Shown here in pieces: positions 45,080 through 52,931 of a stretch of DNA of 64,000 nucleotides. Position 1 is the first letter of the stretch. Each line of letters starts with the position of its first letter. A program made the position numbers and the translations under genes. Origin of the DNA: Rhodococcus aetherivorans (GTDB lineage Bacteria; Actinomycetota; Actinomycetes; Mycobacteriales; Mycobacteriaceae); contig NZ_JAALEG010000026.1 in assembly GCF_011058165.1 (NCBI RefSeq), positions 1 through 64,000 of the forward strand, written 5' to 3'. A model generated the notes under the pieces. The model was not told the DNA's origin, ran no database searches, and saw nothing but the letters and a program-made list of their open reading frames with translations.

Positions 45080-45243
45080 AACCTAGCGGGCGCGGCCCGC
45101 CGCCGTGCAGCAGGGGCGGCCCGCCGCCGTGCAGCAGGGGCGGCCCGCCGCCGTGCAGCAGGGGCGGCCCGCCGCCGTGCAGAACCGGAGCCGGCCCGCC
45201 GCCGTGCAGAACCGGAGCCGGGCCGCGCGACGTGGCGTAGGTT
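45080..45243. promoter_or_regulatory. Divergent promoters flanking a tandem-repeat array
   Basis: Two identical -10 elements TAGGTT face outwards: 45085-45080 for the YrhK-like gene and 45238-45243 for osmC. Their -35 positions fall in the first and last units of the repeat array between them. The symmetry suggests one binding protein controls both genes. Confidence 0.6.
45093..45218. repeat. Tandem repeats: three 24-bp and two 27-bp units
   Basis: Every unit starts cggcccgccgccgtgcag. Three copies end cagggg (45093, 45117, 45141) and two end aaccggagc (45165, 45192). There are no gaps. The array is non-coding by position between divergent promoters. Confidence 0.95.
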
Positions 45244-45281
45244 CGGCGGGGGAGGACACCCCACGACGAAGGGACCGATCG

Positions 45282-45722
45282 ATGCCCACACGTACCGCTC
45301 GCACCGCCTGGAACGGTGGCCTGCAGGACGGCGCCGGACAGGTCGAACTCACCAGCTCCGGCCGCGCCACGTTCGACGTCTCGTTCCCCAAGCGGGCCGC
45401 CGAGGACGCCGGCGGCACCACCAGTCCGGAGGAGCTCATCGCCGCGGCACACTCGTCGTGCTACGCGATGCAGCTCTCGGCGCTGATCGCCGAGGCCGGC
45501 GGCACGCCGCAGAGCCTCGACGTCACGGCCGACGTCTCGCTCGGCCCCGACCCGGACGGCGGTTTCCGGCTCACCGGCATCAAGCTGACAGTGCGCGGCG
45601 AGGTCGACGGCCTCGATGCCGACGGGTTCGCGAAGGCCGCGCAGGGGGCCAAGGAGGGCTGCCCGGTCAGCAAGGCACTGACCGGGGTGGACATCACGCT
45701 CGACGCGGCACTCGAATCCTGA
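45282..45722 (+). CDS. OsmC family peroxiredoxin
   Basis: A 146-residue thiol peroxidase of the OsmC/Ohr family that reduces organic hydroperoxides. The two redox cysteines are Cys60 (AAHSSCYAMQ) and Cys127 (KEGCPVSKAL). TTSPEELIAAAHSSC is the OsmC-type signature. ATG 45282 follows cgaaggga. The promoter (TAGGTT at 45238) abuts the repeat array shared with the divergent membrane protein gene, so oxidative or osmotic control through that array is possible. Confidence 0.93.
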   Translation: MPTRTARTAWNGGLQDGAGQVELTSSGRATFDVSFPKRAAEDAGGTTSPEELIAAAHSSCYAMQLSALIAEAGGTPQSLDVTADVSLGPDPDGGFRLTGIKLTVRGEVDGLDADGFAKAAQGAKEGCPVSKALTGVDITLDAALES

Positions 45723-45733
45723 GCGATTCCACC

Positions 45734-45796
45734 ACCGCGGGTGCGCACCCGCTGCGGCGACGACCGTGTCGTCCCCGGCACCCGCGCACCCGCGGT
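45734..45796. terminator. Convergent terminator with nested hairpins
   Basis: A 13-bp perfect stem (accgcgggtgcgc at 45734-45746 pairing with 45784-45796) encloses a smaller gacgac-gtcgtc hairpin (45759-45773). It lies between the convergent osmC and DUF1990 genes. Confidence 0.7.
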
Positions 45797-45801
45797 GTGG
45801 G

Positions 45802-46305
45802 TCACCGTCCGGCGAGCGCGTCGAGGTAGCGGCCCATCATCCACCGCTGAGCGAGCGGCAGGACCGGCGCGCCGAGGCGGGTGAACCATCGGCCGGGGCG
45901 GGAGACGGCGCTGATGTGGCCGAACACCGCGCCGTCGGGCCGTCGCTCGACGACGAACGCCTCCTCACCGCTGACGGGGTGACCGTCGAGGGTGCCGTAC
46001 GCGAAACCGCGGCGATCCGGCTCGTCGACGACGTAGATCACGCGGCACCACGCACCCCAGCGCGCCGGACCGAACCGTGGATCCAGCCGTACCTCCAGCC
46101 CCGCCCGCGGCCGCGGAGTATTCGCATCGACGCGAAACCCCGCATGCCGCTGCATGTTCCAGCTTTCCAGTGCCCGAACGGCGGTACGGAACGCGACGTC
46201 GCCCGAGCCGAGGCGGCGGGTGAGGTGCGCGTGCCGGAACCCTGCCGGAACCCTGCCGCGCGTGGCGCCGACGTGCGGGTAGTTGAACGAGCGCTGCGCG
46301 TTCAC
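45802..46305 (-). CDS. DUF1990 family protein
   Basis: A 167-residue protein with the DUF1990 layout: FNYPHVGATRG near the N-terminus, GDVAFRTAVRALESWNMQR, the central YVVDEPDRRGFAYGTLDGHPVSGEEAFVVER and a closing RWFTRLGAPVLPLAQRW. The fold resembles SRPBCC-like lipid-binding proteins; the biochemical role is unknown. It starts at GTG 46305, 10 bases after the mhuD stop, so the two are probably one transcript. Link to heme use is only positional. Confidence 0.85.
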   Translation of the reverse strand: MNAQRSFNYPHVGATRGRVPAGFRHAHLTRRLGSGDVAFRTAVRALESWNMQRHAGFRVDANTPRPRAGLEVRLDPRFGPARWGAWCRVIYVVDEPDRRGFAYGTLDGHPVSGEEAFVVERRPDGAVFGHISAVSRPGRWFTRLGAPVLPLAQRWMMGRYLDALAGR

Positions 46306-46315
46306 GGCGGCGCGC

Positions 46316-46642
46316 TCAGCCCTGATCGGTGTCCTCGCCGGCGGCCTTCACGTCGAGCACGACCTCGAATTCGAGCAGCGACGCCCCCGACGCGACCGGC
46401 CGCTTCGCCTCACCGGCGTGCGCCTGCCGGGCCGGGCCGTCCCGCCACGCCGCGAACGCCTCCTCCGACTCCCACTGGGTCACCACGAAGTAGCGCGTCT
46501 CGCCCTGCACCGGCCGCAGGAGCTGGAAACCGAGGAAACCGGGCGAGTTCTCCACGGTGTGCGCGCGGTGCGCGAAGCGCGTCTCCAGTTCCGGGCCCGC
46601 GCCCTCGGGGACCTCGATTGCATTGATCTTCACCACTGCCAT
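46316..46642 (-). CDS. mhuD: Heme-degrading monooxygenase MhuD
   Basis: A 108-residue ABM-fold enzyme that opens heme to release iron. It keeps the residues known to matter in the M. tuberculosis enzyme at the same positions: Asn7, Trp66 and heme-ligating His75. The sequence is very close throughout (VVKINAIEVP, SPGFLGFQLLRPV, GASLLEFEVVLDV). TACGCT (minus strand 46655-46650) lies 7 nt before ATG 46642 with no ribosome site, so the mRNA is probably leaderless. Its promoter overlaps that of the divergent hydrolase. No IdeR box was recognised. Confidence 0.95.
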   Translation of the reverse strand: MAVVKINAIEVPEGAGPELETRFAHRAHTVENSPGFLGFQLLRPVQGETRYFVVTQWESEEAFAAWRDGPARQAHAGEAKRPVASGASLLEFEVVLDVKAAGEDTDQG

Positions 46643-46677
46643 GGCGGCGAGCGTACTCCGCTACCTTGGCGGTTGTG
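46640..46677. promoter_or_regulatory. Overlapping divergent leaderless promoters of mhuD and the hydrolase gene
   Basis: Only 32 bp separate the two start codons. -10 elements are TACGCT for mhuD (46655-46650) and TACCTT for the hydrolase (46662-46667), each 7 nt before its start codon. Each -35 must lie on the other gene's start site, so polymerase cannot occupy both at once. Confidence 0.6.
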
Positions 46678-47415
46678 TTGCACGACGAAGGTGGTTCCGG
46701 GCGGCCGATCCTGCTGCTGCACGGCCTGATGGGCAGCTCCCGCACGTGGCGCCGGCAGTTGCCGTGGCTGCGCGCGCACGGCCACGTCCACACCTTCGAC
46801 GCCGCCGGCCACGGCCGTCCCGCCCCGGATCGGCTCACCACCGAGGCGTTCGTCGCAGACCTCGCCGCGCACCTCGACGGCATCGGTGAACCGCTGGTGG
46901 TGATCGGGCACTCGATGGGCGCCCTGCACGGGTGGTGCTTCGCCGCCGCGCACCCCGGCCGGGTGGCCGCGCTCGTCGTCGAGGACATGGCCCCCGACTT
47001 CCGGGGCCGCACCGCGGCGGACTGGGCCGCGATGATCGCGCGGTGGCCGCAGCCGTTCCCGGACGAGGAGGCGGTCGTCGGTTACTTCGGCGACGTCGCC
47101 GGCCGGTACTTCCTCGACTCCTTCGAGCATCGGGCCGACGGCTGGTACCTGCACGGCGAGGTGGCCACCTTCCGCGACATCTCCGAGGAGTGGGGCGCCC
47201 GGCACTTCTGGGACCAGTGGCGGTCGATCTCGGTGCCTGCCCTGCTCGTCGAGGGGGAGTTCACCATCACCCCGGATGGACAGATGCGGCGGATGGCCGA
47301 CGAGCACCCCGGGGCCCGGTACGCCCGGATTCCGGGCGCAGGGCACCTGGTGCACGACGAACGCCCCGACGAATACCGCGCCGAGGTCGAACGATTCCTC
47401 CGTACCCTCGCCTGA
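46675..47415 (+). CDS. Alpha/beta hydrolase
   Basis: A 246-residue alpha/beta hydrolase. ILLLHGLMGSSRTW forms the oxyanion region, the nucleophile is Ser80 in VVIGHSMGALHG, and the catalytic His is in GAGHLVHDERP near the end. A lid region spans about 110-170. It corresponds to the hydrolase beside mhuD in mycobacteria. GTG 46675 is chosen for its 7-nt spacing to TACCTT; TTG 46666 is an in-frame alternative. Its stop abuts the convergent mutY. The substrate is unknown. Confidence 0.88.
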   Translation: MLHDEGGSGRPILLLHGLMGSSRTWRRQLPWLRAHGHVHTFDAAGHGRPAPDRLTTEAFVADLAAHLDGIGEPLVVIGHSMGALHGWCFAAAHPGRVAALVVEDMAPDFRGRTAADWAAMIARWPQPFPDEEAVVGYFGDVAGRYFLDSFEHRADGWYLHGEVATFRDISEEWGARHFWDQWRSISVPALLVEGEFTITPDGQMRRMADEHPGARYARIPGAGHLVHDERPDEYRAEVERFLRTLA

Positions 47416-48306
47416 TCACGCCTGGCCGGCGAGGCCTTCGCCGGCGAGCGCGAAACGTCCGTCGTCGGTCTGCTCCACGAGACCGTCCACGAGCAGCGAG
47501 TGCAGCGCCCGGTCGCGCTGCCCCGGATCCGTGAGCCACACCCGGTCCAGCACCGGCCGCTCGACCGGGACGTCGCTCTCGCGCAGTACGGCCATGAGCT
47601 TGCCCCGCACCTGACGGTCGGTGCCCGTGAACTTCTGCACCCGTCGCGGCGGGCCGTCGTGGGCGGGCCGGCCGGCCTCCACCCATGCGCACCGCGGCAG
47701 CGGGCACCGGGCGCAGTCGGGCGAGCGGGCCGTGCAGATGGTCGCACCGAGTTCCATCAGGGCTGCGGAGAACGTCGCCGCCCGCTCGCGGGTTCGCGGC
47801 AGGAGCGATTCGACGTCGGCCAGGTCCCGGGTGACCGACGGATTACCGGGTTCGGCGGCACCGTGCACCGCCCGCGCGACGACGCGACGGACGTTCGTGT
47901 CCACCACCGGGACGCGCCGGCCGTACGCGAAGCAGGCGACCGCCCGCGCCGTGTACGCGCCGATGCCCGGCAGCGACAGCAGCACGTCCACGTCGGCAGG
48001 GACCACGTCGCCGTGCTCGGTGGCCAGGACCCCGGCGCACTCGTGCAGCCGCAGCGCCCGGCGCGGATATCCGAGCCTGCCCCAGGCGCGCAGGACGTCG
48101 GCCTGGCTCGTCGCGGCCATCATCGACGGCACCGGCCACCGCTGCACCCACTCCAGCCAGATCGGTGCCACGCGGGCCACCGGCGTCTGCTGCAGCATCA
48201 CCTCGCTCATCAGGATCTGCCACCCGGTGACGCCCTCCTCGCGCCACGGCAGATCCCTCGCCTCGGCGGCGTACCAGCGCAGCAGGGCGGTCGCGTCGAC
48301 CGGCAT
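47416..48306 (-). CDS. mutY: A/G-specific adenine DNA glycosylase
   Basis: A 296-residue base-excision repair enzyme removing adenine opposite 8-oxoguanine. The catalytic Glu35 lies in MSEVMLQQTP and Asp136 in VVDTNVRRVV, with the helix-hairpin-helix LPGIGAYTARAV between. Four cysteines (191, 198, 201, 206) bind the 4Fe-4S cluster. The C-terminal NUDIX-like domain is very short, as in mycobacterial MutY. It is divergent from the carbonic anhydrase gene with a 95-bp gap. Confidence 0.96.
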   Translation of the reverse strand: MPVDATALLRWYAAEARDLPWREEGVTGWQILMSEVMLQQTPVARVAPIWLEWVQRWPVPSMMAATSQADVLRAWGRLGYPRRALRLHECAGVLATEHGDVVPADVDVLLSLPGIGAYTARAVACFAYGRRVPVVDTNVRRVVARAVHGAAEPGNPSVTRDLADVESLLPRTRERAATFSAALMELGATICTARSPDCARCPLPRCAWVEAGRPAHDGPPRRVQKFTGTDRQVRGKLMAVLRESDVPVERPVLDRVWLTDPGQRDRALHSLLVDGLVEQTDDGRFALAGEGLAGQA

Positions 48307-48401
48307 CTCTCACATCCTCCCGTCCCGTTGTCGGCCCGATTTAGCCCCGCGGTAACTCCACCGAGCGGGATGCGTCACAGTAAGGGATGGATAATGCCCT
48401 T

Positions 48402-49028
48402 ATGCCTAACTCCAACCCCATATCCGCGTGGAAGGCCCTGACCGAGGGTAACCAGCGTTTCGTCAGTGGTACCCCGCTGCACCCCAGCCAGGGCATCGAC
48501 CACCGTGCCACCCTCGTCAACGAGCAGCACCCCATCGCGGTGCTCTTCGGATGCGGCGACTCGCGGGTGGCCGCCGAGATCATCTTCGACCAGGGCCTCG
48601 GCGACATGTTCGTCGTGCGCACCGCCGGACACGTGATCGACAGCGCGGTGCTCGGTTCGATCGAGTACGCGGTCGGCGTGCTGAACGTGCCGTTGATCGT
48701 CGTGCTCGGTCACGACAGCTGCGGCGCGGTCAAGGCCACCCTGGACGCCCTCGACAAGGGAGACATCCCGCCGGGATTCATCCGGGACATCGTCGAGCGC
48801 GTCGCGCCGTCGATTCTCATGGGCCGCAACGACGGGCTGTCCACGGTCGACGAGCTCGAGGGCCGCCACGTGGTGGAGACCGGGAAGTTGCTCAGCCAGC
48901 GGTCCCAGATCATCGCCGAGCGCATCGCCAAGGGGCAGTGCGCCATCGCGGGCGTGACCTACAAGCTCTCCGACGGTCACGTCCAGTTGCAGGGACACGT
49001 CGGCGACATCGGTGTGACCGTCGACTGA
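48402..49028 (+). CDS. Beta-class carbonic anhydrase
   Basis: A 208-residue zinc enzyme interconverting CO2 and bicarbonate. Zinc ligands are Cys51, His104 and Cys107, and the Asp53-Arg55 dyad lies in FGCGDSRVAA. HDSCGAVKA completes the site. ATG 48402 matches the mycobacterial MPN- start. GATAAT at 48390-48395 lies 6 nt upstream, so the mRNA is probably leaderless. It corresponds in position to the M. tuberculosis enzyme next to mutY. Confidence 0.95.
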   Translation: MPNSNPISAWKALTEGNQRFVSGTPLHPSQGIDHRATLVNEQHPIAVLFGCGDSRVAAEIIFDQGLGDMFVVRTAGHVIDSAVLGSIEYAVGVLNVPLIVVLGHDSCGAVKATLDALDKGDIPPGFIRDIVERVAPSILMGRNDGLSTVDELEGRHVVETGKLLSQRSQIIAERIAKGQCAIAGVTYKLSDGHVQLQGHVGDIGVTVD

Positions 49029-49086
49029 CGCGACACGCCGACTTCGGTGCGGCGACGCCTCGCCGGTGGCACATACCGTGTGAGGC

Positions 49087-49863
49087 GTGCTTGAACCGAC
49101 CGGGCCGCTGCCCCCCGAGATCTACTGGCGTCGACGCGCGCTCGCCGTGGGTGTCGGCGTGGTCGTGCTCGCGCTCGTCGTGTGGCTCGTCCTGTCCCTG
49201 ACCGGCGGGGGCGACGACCCGGAGCCCGACCCGGCGGCCGCCGGCGTCCTGACGTCCGAGACCAGCACCACCCGCACACCCACCAGCAGCACCGGGAGCG
49301 AGGAGGCCGACGGCGTCGCCGCCGCCGGCCCCGGCGGGTCCTCCGGAGGCTCCGATTCGGGGTCGTCGCAGTCGGGGTCGTCGCAGTCGGGGTCGTCGCA
49401 GTCGAGCACGACGTCGGGGTCCGCCGGGTCCTCGAGTTCCGCGGCGGCGAGTGCGTCCGCCGTCGCGGCCGGGCAGTGCCCGGACCAGTCGCTCGCCGTG
49501 CGGGTGACCGCGGACCGGCCCAACTACCAGGTGGGCGAGGAGCCCGAGTTCACCATCGTCATCACGAACATCGGCACGGCCGCCTGCGAGCGCGACCTCG
49601 GCGCGGGCCTGCAGCAGGTGCTGGTCTACTCGCTCGACGGCAGCCGGCGGTTGTGGGCGAACACCGACTGCTTCCCCGAGTCCACCGCCGATGTGCGCAA
49701 GCTGGCCCCGGGTGACCAGGCCGCCTTCGCGGTGAAGTGGTCCGGAACGACCTCCGAGCCCGGTTGCCAGGCACCGCGGGAGCGGGTTCCGGCCGGGGCC
49801 TACACGGTGGTCGGCCAGCTCGGGGGCCTGCGCAGCACGCCGGAGCCGTTCAACATCGCCTGA
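49087..49863 (+). CDS. Membrane-anchored conserved protein with Ser/Gly-rich linker
   Basis: A 258-residue protein. A single membrane helix (about 19-40, ALAVGVGVVVLALVVWLVLSL) is followed by a low-complexity Ser/Gly/Gln linker (about 85-130) encoded by short tandem DNA repeats. A folded extracytoplasmic domain of about 125 residues (CPDQSLAVRVTADRPNYQVGEEPEF ... ) has four cysteines, likely forming disulfides. The folded part looks like an Ig-like beta sandwich. TACCGT at 49074-49079 lies 7 nt before GTG 49087, so the mRNA is probably leaderless. Homologues sit next to the carbonic anhydrase in mycobacteria. The role is unknown. Confidence 0.85.
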   Translation: MLEPTGPLPPEIYWRRRALAVGVGVVVLALVVWLVLSLTGGGDDPEPDPAAAGVLTSETSTTRTPTSSTGSEEADGVAAAGPGGSSGGSDSGSSQSGSSQSGSSQSSTTSGSAGSSSSAAASASAVAAGQCPDQSLAVRVTADRPNYQVGEEPEFTIVITNIGTAACERDLGAGLQQVLVYSLDGSRRLWANTDCFPESTADVRKLAPGDQAAFAVKWSGTTSEPGCQAPRERVPAGAYTVVGQLGGLRSTPEPFNIA

Positions 49864-49905
49864 CCGGCCGACACCGCCCGACCGGCGCGCCGCCGTGCTC
49901 GCGGA

Positions 49906-50991
49906 TCAGTCGTACGGGCCGCTGATGGACGATTCCGCCAACCGCGACAGCCCTTCGCGGATGTAGCGGGCCCACAGCCCGCCGATGCCCTCCACGGACT
50001 GCAGGTCCGCCGCCGTCGCCGCCAGCAGGCCCTGCAGGCTCCCGAACGAGCCGACCAGCCGATGGATCTGCGACGACTGCAGTCGCGGCACCCGATGCAG
50101 CACGCGGTAACCGCGCGGACTCGTCGCCGCGTCCAGCGCCTCGATCGTGCCCGGATACCCGAACACGCGCGCCAACGTCGTCAGATCCAGCAGATCGACG
50201 TCGGTGAGCCGGTCCAGCGCGGCGAGGGTCTGCTCGACGGCGACGAGCTGCGGCGCCTCGGTGCCGGCCAGATAGTCCCGCACGATCAGCTGCCGGGCCA
50301 GGTCGTTGTCGCCCACCAGCTCCTCGAGCTGCAGTGCCAGCTGCCGCCCGTCGGTGCCCAGTTCGAGCACCTCCTGTTCGATCTCCACCGAGACGCGGCG
50401 CACCATCTCGAGCCGCTGCGCGACGGTGAGCGCGTCGCGCAGCGTCACGAAGTCCTCGATCTCCACCACCGACAGCTGCCGGGTGACCTCGTCCAGCCGC
50501 GACTTGTAGCGCTCGAGCGTCGCGACGGCCTGGTTGGCGCGGGAGAGAATGGTCGCCGAATCGTTGATCACGTGCCGCTGGCCGTCGACGTAGACGGTCA
50601 CGATGCTCATCGACTGGCTCACCGACACCACCGGGTAGCCCGTCTGGATCGCGGTGCGCTCGGCGGCGCGGTGCCGCGTGCCGGATTCGACGGTGGGGAT
50701 CCGGTGATCGGGTACCAGCTGCACGTTGGCCCTGACGATGCGGCCGCCGTCGGTGGACACCACGACCGCTCCGTCCATCTTCGACAGCTCCCGCAGCCGG
50801 GTGGGGGCGAACTCCACGTCCAGCTCGAAGCCGCCGTCGCACAGCGCTGCCACGTCGTCGTCGAACCCGAGAACGATCAGGCCTCCGGTGCGGCCGCGCA
50901 GGATGCGCTCGAGTCCGTCGCGCAGGGCGGTGCCGGGCGCGAGCCGGGCGATGGTCTCGCGCAGCGTCACGGACGGTGCCACATCGGTCAT
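49906..50991 (-). CDS. disA: DNA integrity scanning protein DisA (diadenylate cyclase)
   Basis: A 361-residue octameric c-di-AMP synthase that scans DNA. The DAC domain (about 1-145) has the catalytic D-G-A at 73-75 and R-H-R at 106-108 ([12 protein letters not shown]). A helical spine and a C-terminal helix-hairpin-helix DNA-binding domain ([19 protein letters not shown]) follow. ATG 50991 has gggaagga upstream. In this orientation the thioesterase gene lies divergently beside it. DisA, RadA and MutY within 7 kb repeat the mycobacterial arrangement. Confidence 0.96.
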   Translation of the reverse strand: MTDVAPSVTLRETIARLAPGTALRDGLERILRGRTGGLIVLGFDDDVAALCDGGFELDVEFAPTRLRELSKMDGAVVVSTDGGRIVRANVQLVPDHRIPTVESGTRHRAAERTAIQTGYPVVSVSQSMSIVTVYVDGQRHVINDSATILSRANQAVATLERYKSRLDEVTRQLSVVEIEDFVTLRDALTVAQRLEMVRRVSVEIEQEVLELGTDGRQLALQLEELVGDNDLARQLIVRDYLAGTEAPQLVAVEQTLAALDRLTDVDLLDLTTLARVFGYPGTIEALDAATSPRGYRVLHRVPRLQSSQIHRLVGSFGSLQGLLAATAADLQSVEGIGGLWARYIREGLSRLAESSISGPYD

Positions 50992-51088
50992 CGATGGATC
51001 CTTCCCGTGTCCGGCCGGTGCGGCGAACGTCACTTCGTGTCGGTCCGCCGGGTGGAGCCGACCGAACCGCCGACTAGATTACTGCCCC

Positions 51089-51649
51089 ATGAGCGGTACC
51101 TGGACCCTGCCCGACGACCTCACCCTTCCCAAGCTTCCCGACGACCATCCCGGGGCAGGCGCGCCGATTCCGTCCCATTGGAGCAAGTGCTTCGGCTGCG
51201 GCGACGACCAGCCCGCGGGAATGGCGATGCAGTTCACGTTCGGCGAGGGTCTCGAGATCACCGGCATGCTCGACGTCGCGAACCGCTACCAGGGCGGTCC
51301 CGGCTTCATCCACGGCGGGATCCTGAGCACGGCGTTCGACGAGGCGCAGGGCATGGCATGCATGGTGCTGCGCCGGCCCGTCGTCACCGGCCACCTGCAG
51401 ATCGACTTCGCCAAGCCTATCCCGCTCGGGTCGGTGCTTGAGCTGCGCGCCCGGATCGACGGGACGGTGCGCCGCAAGGTGTACACCAGCGCGGAGGCCC
51501 GCATCGTCGAGGGACCGTTCGCCGACCCGGACGTCGTCGTCGCGACGTCGCGCGGGTTGTTCCTCACCGTCGGCGCGCAGCACTTCGACAGGGCCAAGGA
51601 CTTCGTCGACGGGATACCCAGGTCGCCGCACGGCACCTCGTCCGTGTAG
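51089..51649 (+). CDS. PaaI-type hotdog-fold thioesterase
   Basis: A 186-residue hotdog-fold protein, likely an acyl-CoA thioesterase. HWSKCFGCGDDQPAGMAM carries a Cys pair typical of an actinobacterial subgroup, and GPGFIHGGILSTAFDEAQGM is the hotdog helix with the catalytic Asp/Glu. HLQIDFAKPIPLGSVLELRA follows. TAGATT (51075-51080) lies 8 nt before the ATG, so the mRNA is probably leaderless. The gene is inserted between disA and dinB-radA and convergent with dinB. Its substrate is unknown. Confidence 0.9.
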   Translation: MSGTWTLPDDLTLPKLPDDHPGAGAPIPSHWSKCFGCGDDQPAGMAMQFTFGEGLEITGMLDVANRYQGGPGFIHGGILSTAFDEAQGMACMVLRRPVVTGHLQIDFAKPIPLGSVLELRARIDGTVRRKVYTSAEARIVEGPFADPDVVVATSRGLFLTVGAQHFDRAKDFVDGIPRSPHGTSSV

Positions 51650-51658
51650 CCGCCCCGG

Positions 51659-52906
51659 TCACTCCGGCAGGAGGGGCACGGCCGGGTGCGGACGCCGGCC
51701 GAGCAGCGAGGCCGACGTGAGCGCCCGCGTGCCGAACCGGCCGTGCACGTCGTCGAGCACGGCGTCCAACGCGTGGCGGTCGACGGGCGGATGGCCGGCC
51801 GCCGCACCGTCGGAGGCCGGTTCGTCGAACGGCAGCTCGAGCTGTTCGGTGTCCGCGGAGTCGAGATTCGACACGGCCACGCCGATCAGGGTCAGCCCCC
51901 GATCGGCGACCAGCGGCCCCGCTTGCGCCAGCAGTTCCCGCGCGGCGCCGAGGACGACGTCCGTCCGGGCGGTGGGTCCGCGCAGCGTGTGCGACCGCGT
52001 CACCCGCGTGTAGTCGGCGAAGCGCAGGCGCAGCACCACGGTGCGACCGGGCCGCCCGGCCGCGCGCATGCGGCCGGCGACCCGTTCCACCAGCATCCGC
52101 AGCGTCCCGTCGACCTTCTCGGGATCGTGTCCGGCGGCGCTGCGGGGCCGGCCGAGGGCGTGCTGCGCGCCCATGGACCGGCGCCGGTGGTGGGGGCGGA
52201 CCGGTCTCGGATCGTGCCCGTGCGCGAGCGCATGCAGGTGACGTCCCATGGACGTGCCGAGCAGGGCGACGAGCTCGACCTCGCTCTCCCGCACCAGGTC
52301 GGCCACGCGACGGATGCCGTGCGCGTGCAGGGTCACGGCGGTGACCTTGCCGACGCCCCACAGGCGTTCGACAGGCAGCGGGTGGAGGAACTCGAGTTCC
52401 CGGTCGGGAGGCACCACCAGCAGCCCGTCCGGCTTGGCGACGCCGCTCGCGACCTTCGCGAGGAACTTGGTCCGGGCCACCCCCACCGTGATCGGCAGCC
52501 CCACCTGTTCGGCGACGTCGCGCCGCAGCCGGGCCGCGATGTCGGCCGGGGTGCCGCCGATTCGCCACAGCCCGGCGACGTCGAGGAAGGCCTCGTCGAT
52601 GGAGACGGCCTCGACGAGCGGCGTGGTCTGCTCGAACACCGTGAACACGGCGCGGCTGGCCCGCGCGTACGCGTGCATGCGCGGAGGAACGACGATCGCC
52701 GCCGGGCACAGGGCGCGGGCGGCGCGCCCGGGCATGGCCGTCGCGACGCCGCAGGCCTTGGCCTCGTAACTGGCGGCGAGTACGACGCCACCCCCGCCCA
52801 CGATCACGGGCCGGCCGCGCAGGCCCGGGTCGTCGCGCTGCTCGACGGATGCGTAGAACGAGTCGAGATCGGCGTGCAGGATGGTCGCGTGACCGGACAC
52901 GAACAC
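51659..52906 (-). CDS. dinB: DNA polymerase IV (Y-family)
   Basis: A 415-residue translesion polymerase. Metal-binding residues are Asp13 in LHADLDSFY and Asp104-Glu105 in SIDEAFLD. The finger region (GVATAMPGRAARALCP), thumb and little finger domains are present. QLELPF near the C-terminus fits a beta-clamp binding motif, so it should be recruited to replication sites, unlike DinB copies that lack it. GTG 52906 or GTG 52900 is the start; both fall within an SOS box. It lies 25 bases downstream of radA on the same strand. Confidence 0.94.
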   Translation of the reverse strand: MFVSGHATILHADLDSFYASVEQRDDPGLRGRPVIVGGGGVVLAASYEAKACGVATAMPGRAARALCPAAIVVPPRMHAYARASRAVFTVFEQTTPLVEAVSIDEAFLDVAGLWRIGGTPADIAARLRRDVAEQVGLPITVGVARTKFLAKVASGVAKPDGLLVVPPDRELEFLHPLPVERLWGVGKVTAVTLHAHGIRRVADLVRESEVELVALLGTSMGRHLHALAHGHDPRPVRPHHRRRSMGAQHALGRPRSAAGHDPEKVDGTLRMLVERVAGRMRAAGRPGRTVVLRLRFADYTRVTRSHTLRGPTARTDVVLGAARELLAQAGPLVADRGLTLIGVAVSNLDSADTEQLELPFDEPASDGAAAGHPPVDRHALDAVLDDVHGRFGTRALTSASLLGRRPHPAVPLLPE

Positions 52907-52913
52907 ATGTTCG
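52900..52913 (-). promoter_or_regulatory. SOS (LexA) box overlapping the dinB start codon
   Basis: cgaacacatgttcg is a perfect palindrome matching the actinobacterial LexA box (cGAAC-N4-GTTCg). It overlaps the dinB start codon, so LexA would block both transcription and leaderless initiation. This predicts DNA-damage induction of dinB. Confidence 0.75.
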
Positions 52914-52931
52914 CATCCGGTTCCGACACGT

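Noticed and set aside
45073-45291. N-terminal extension of the YrhK-like gene through the tandem repeats
   Set aside because: The extension translates the non-coding repeats into AARRRAAP runs. A -10 element placed 7 nt before GTG 45072 supports the shorter protein.
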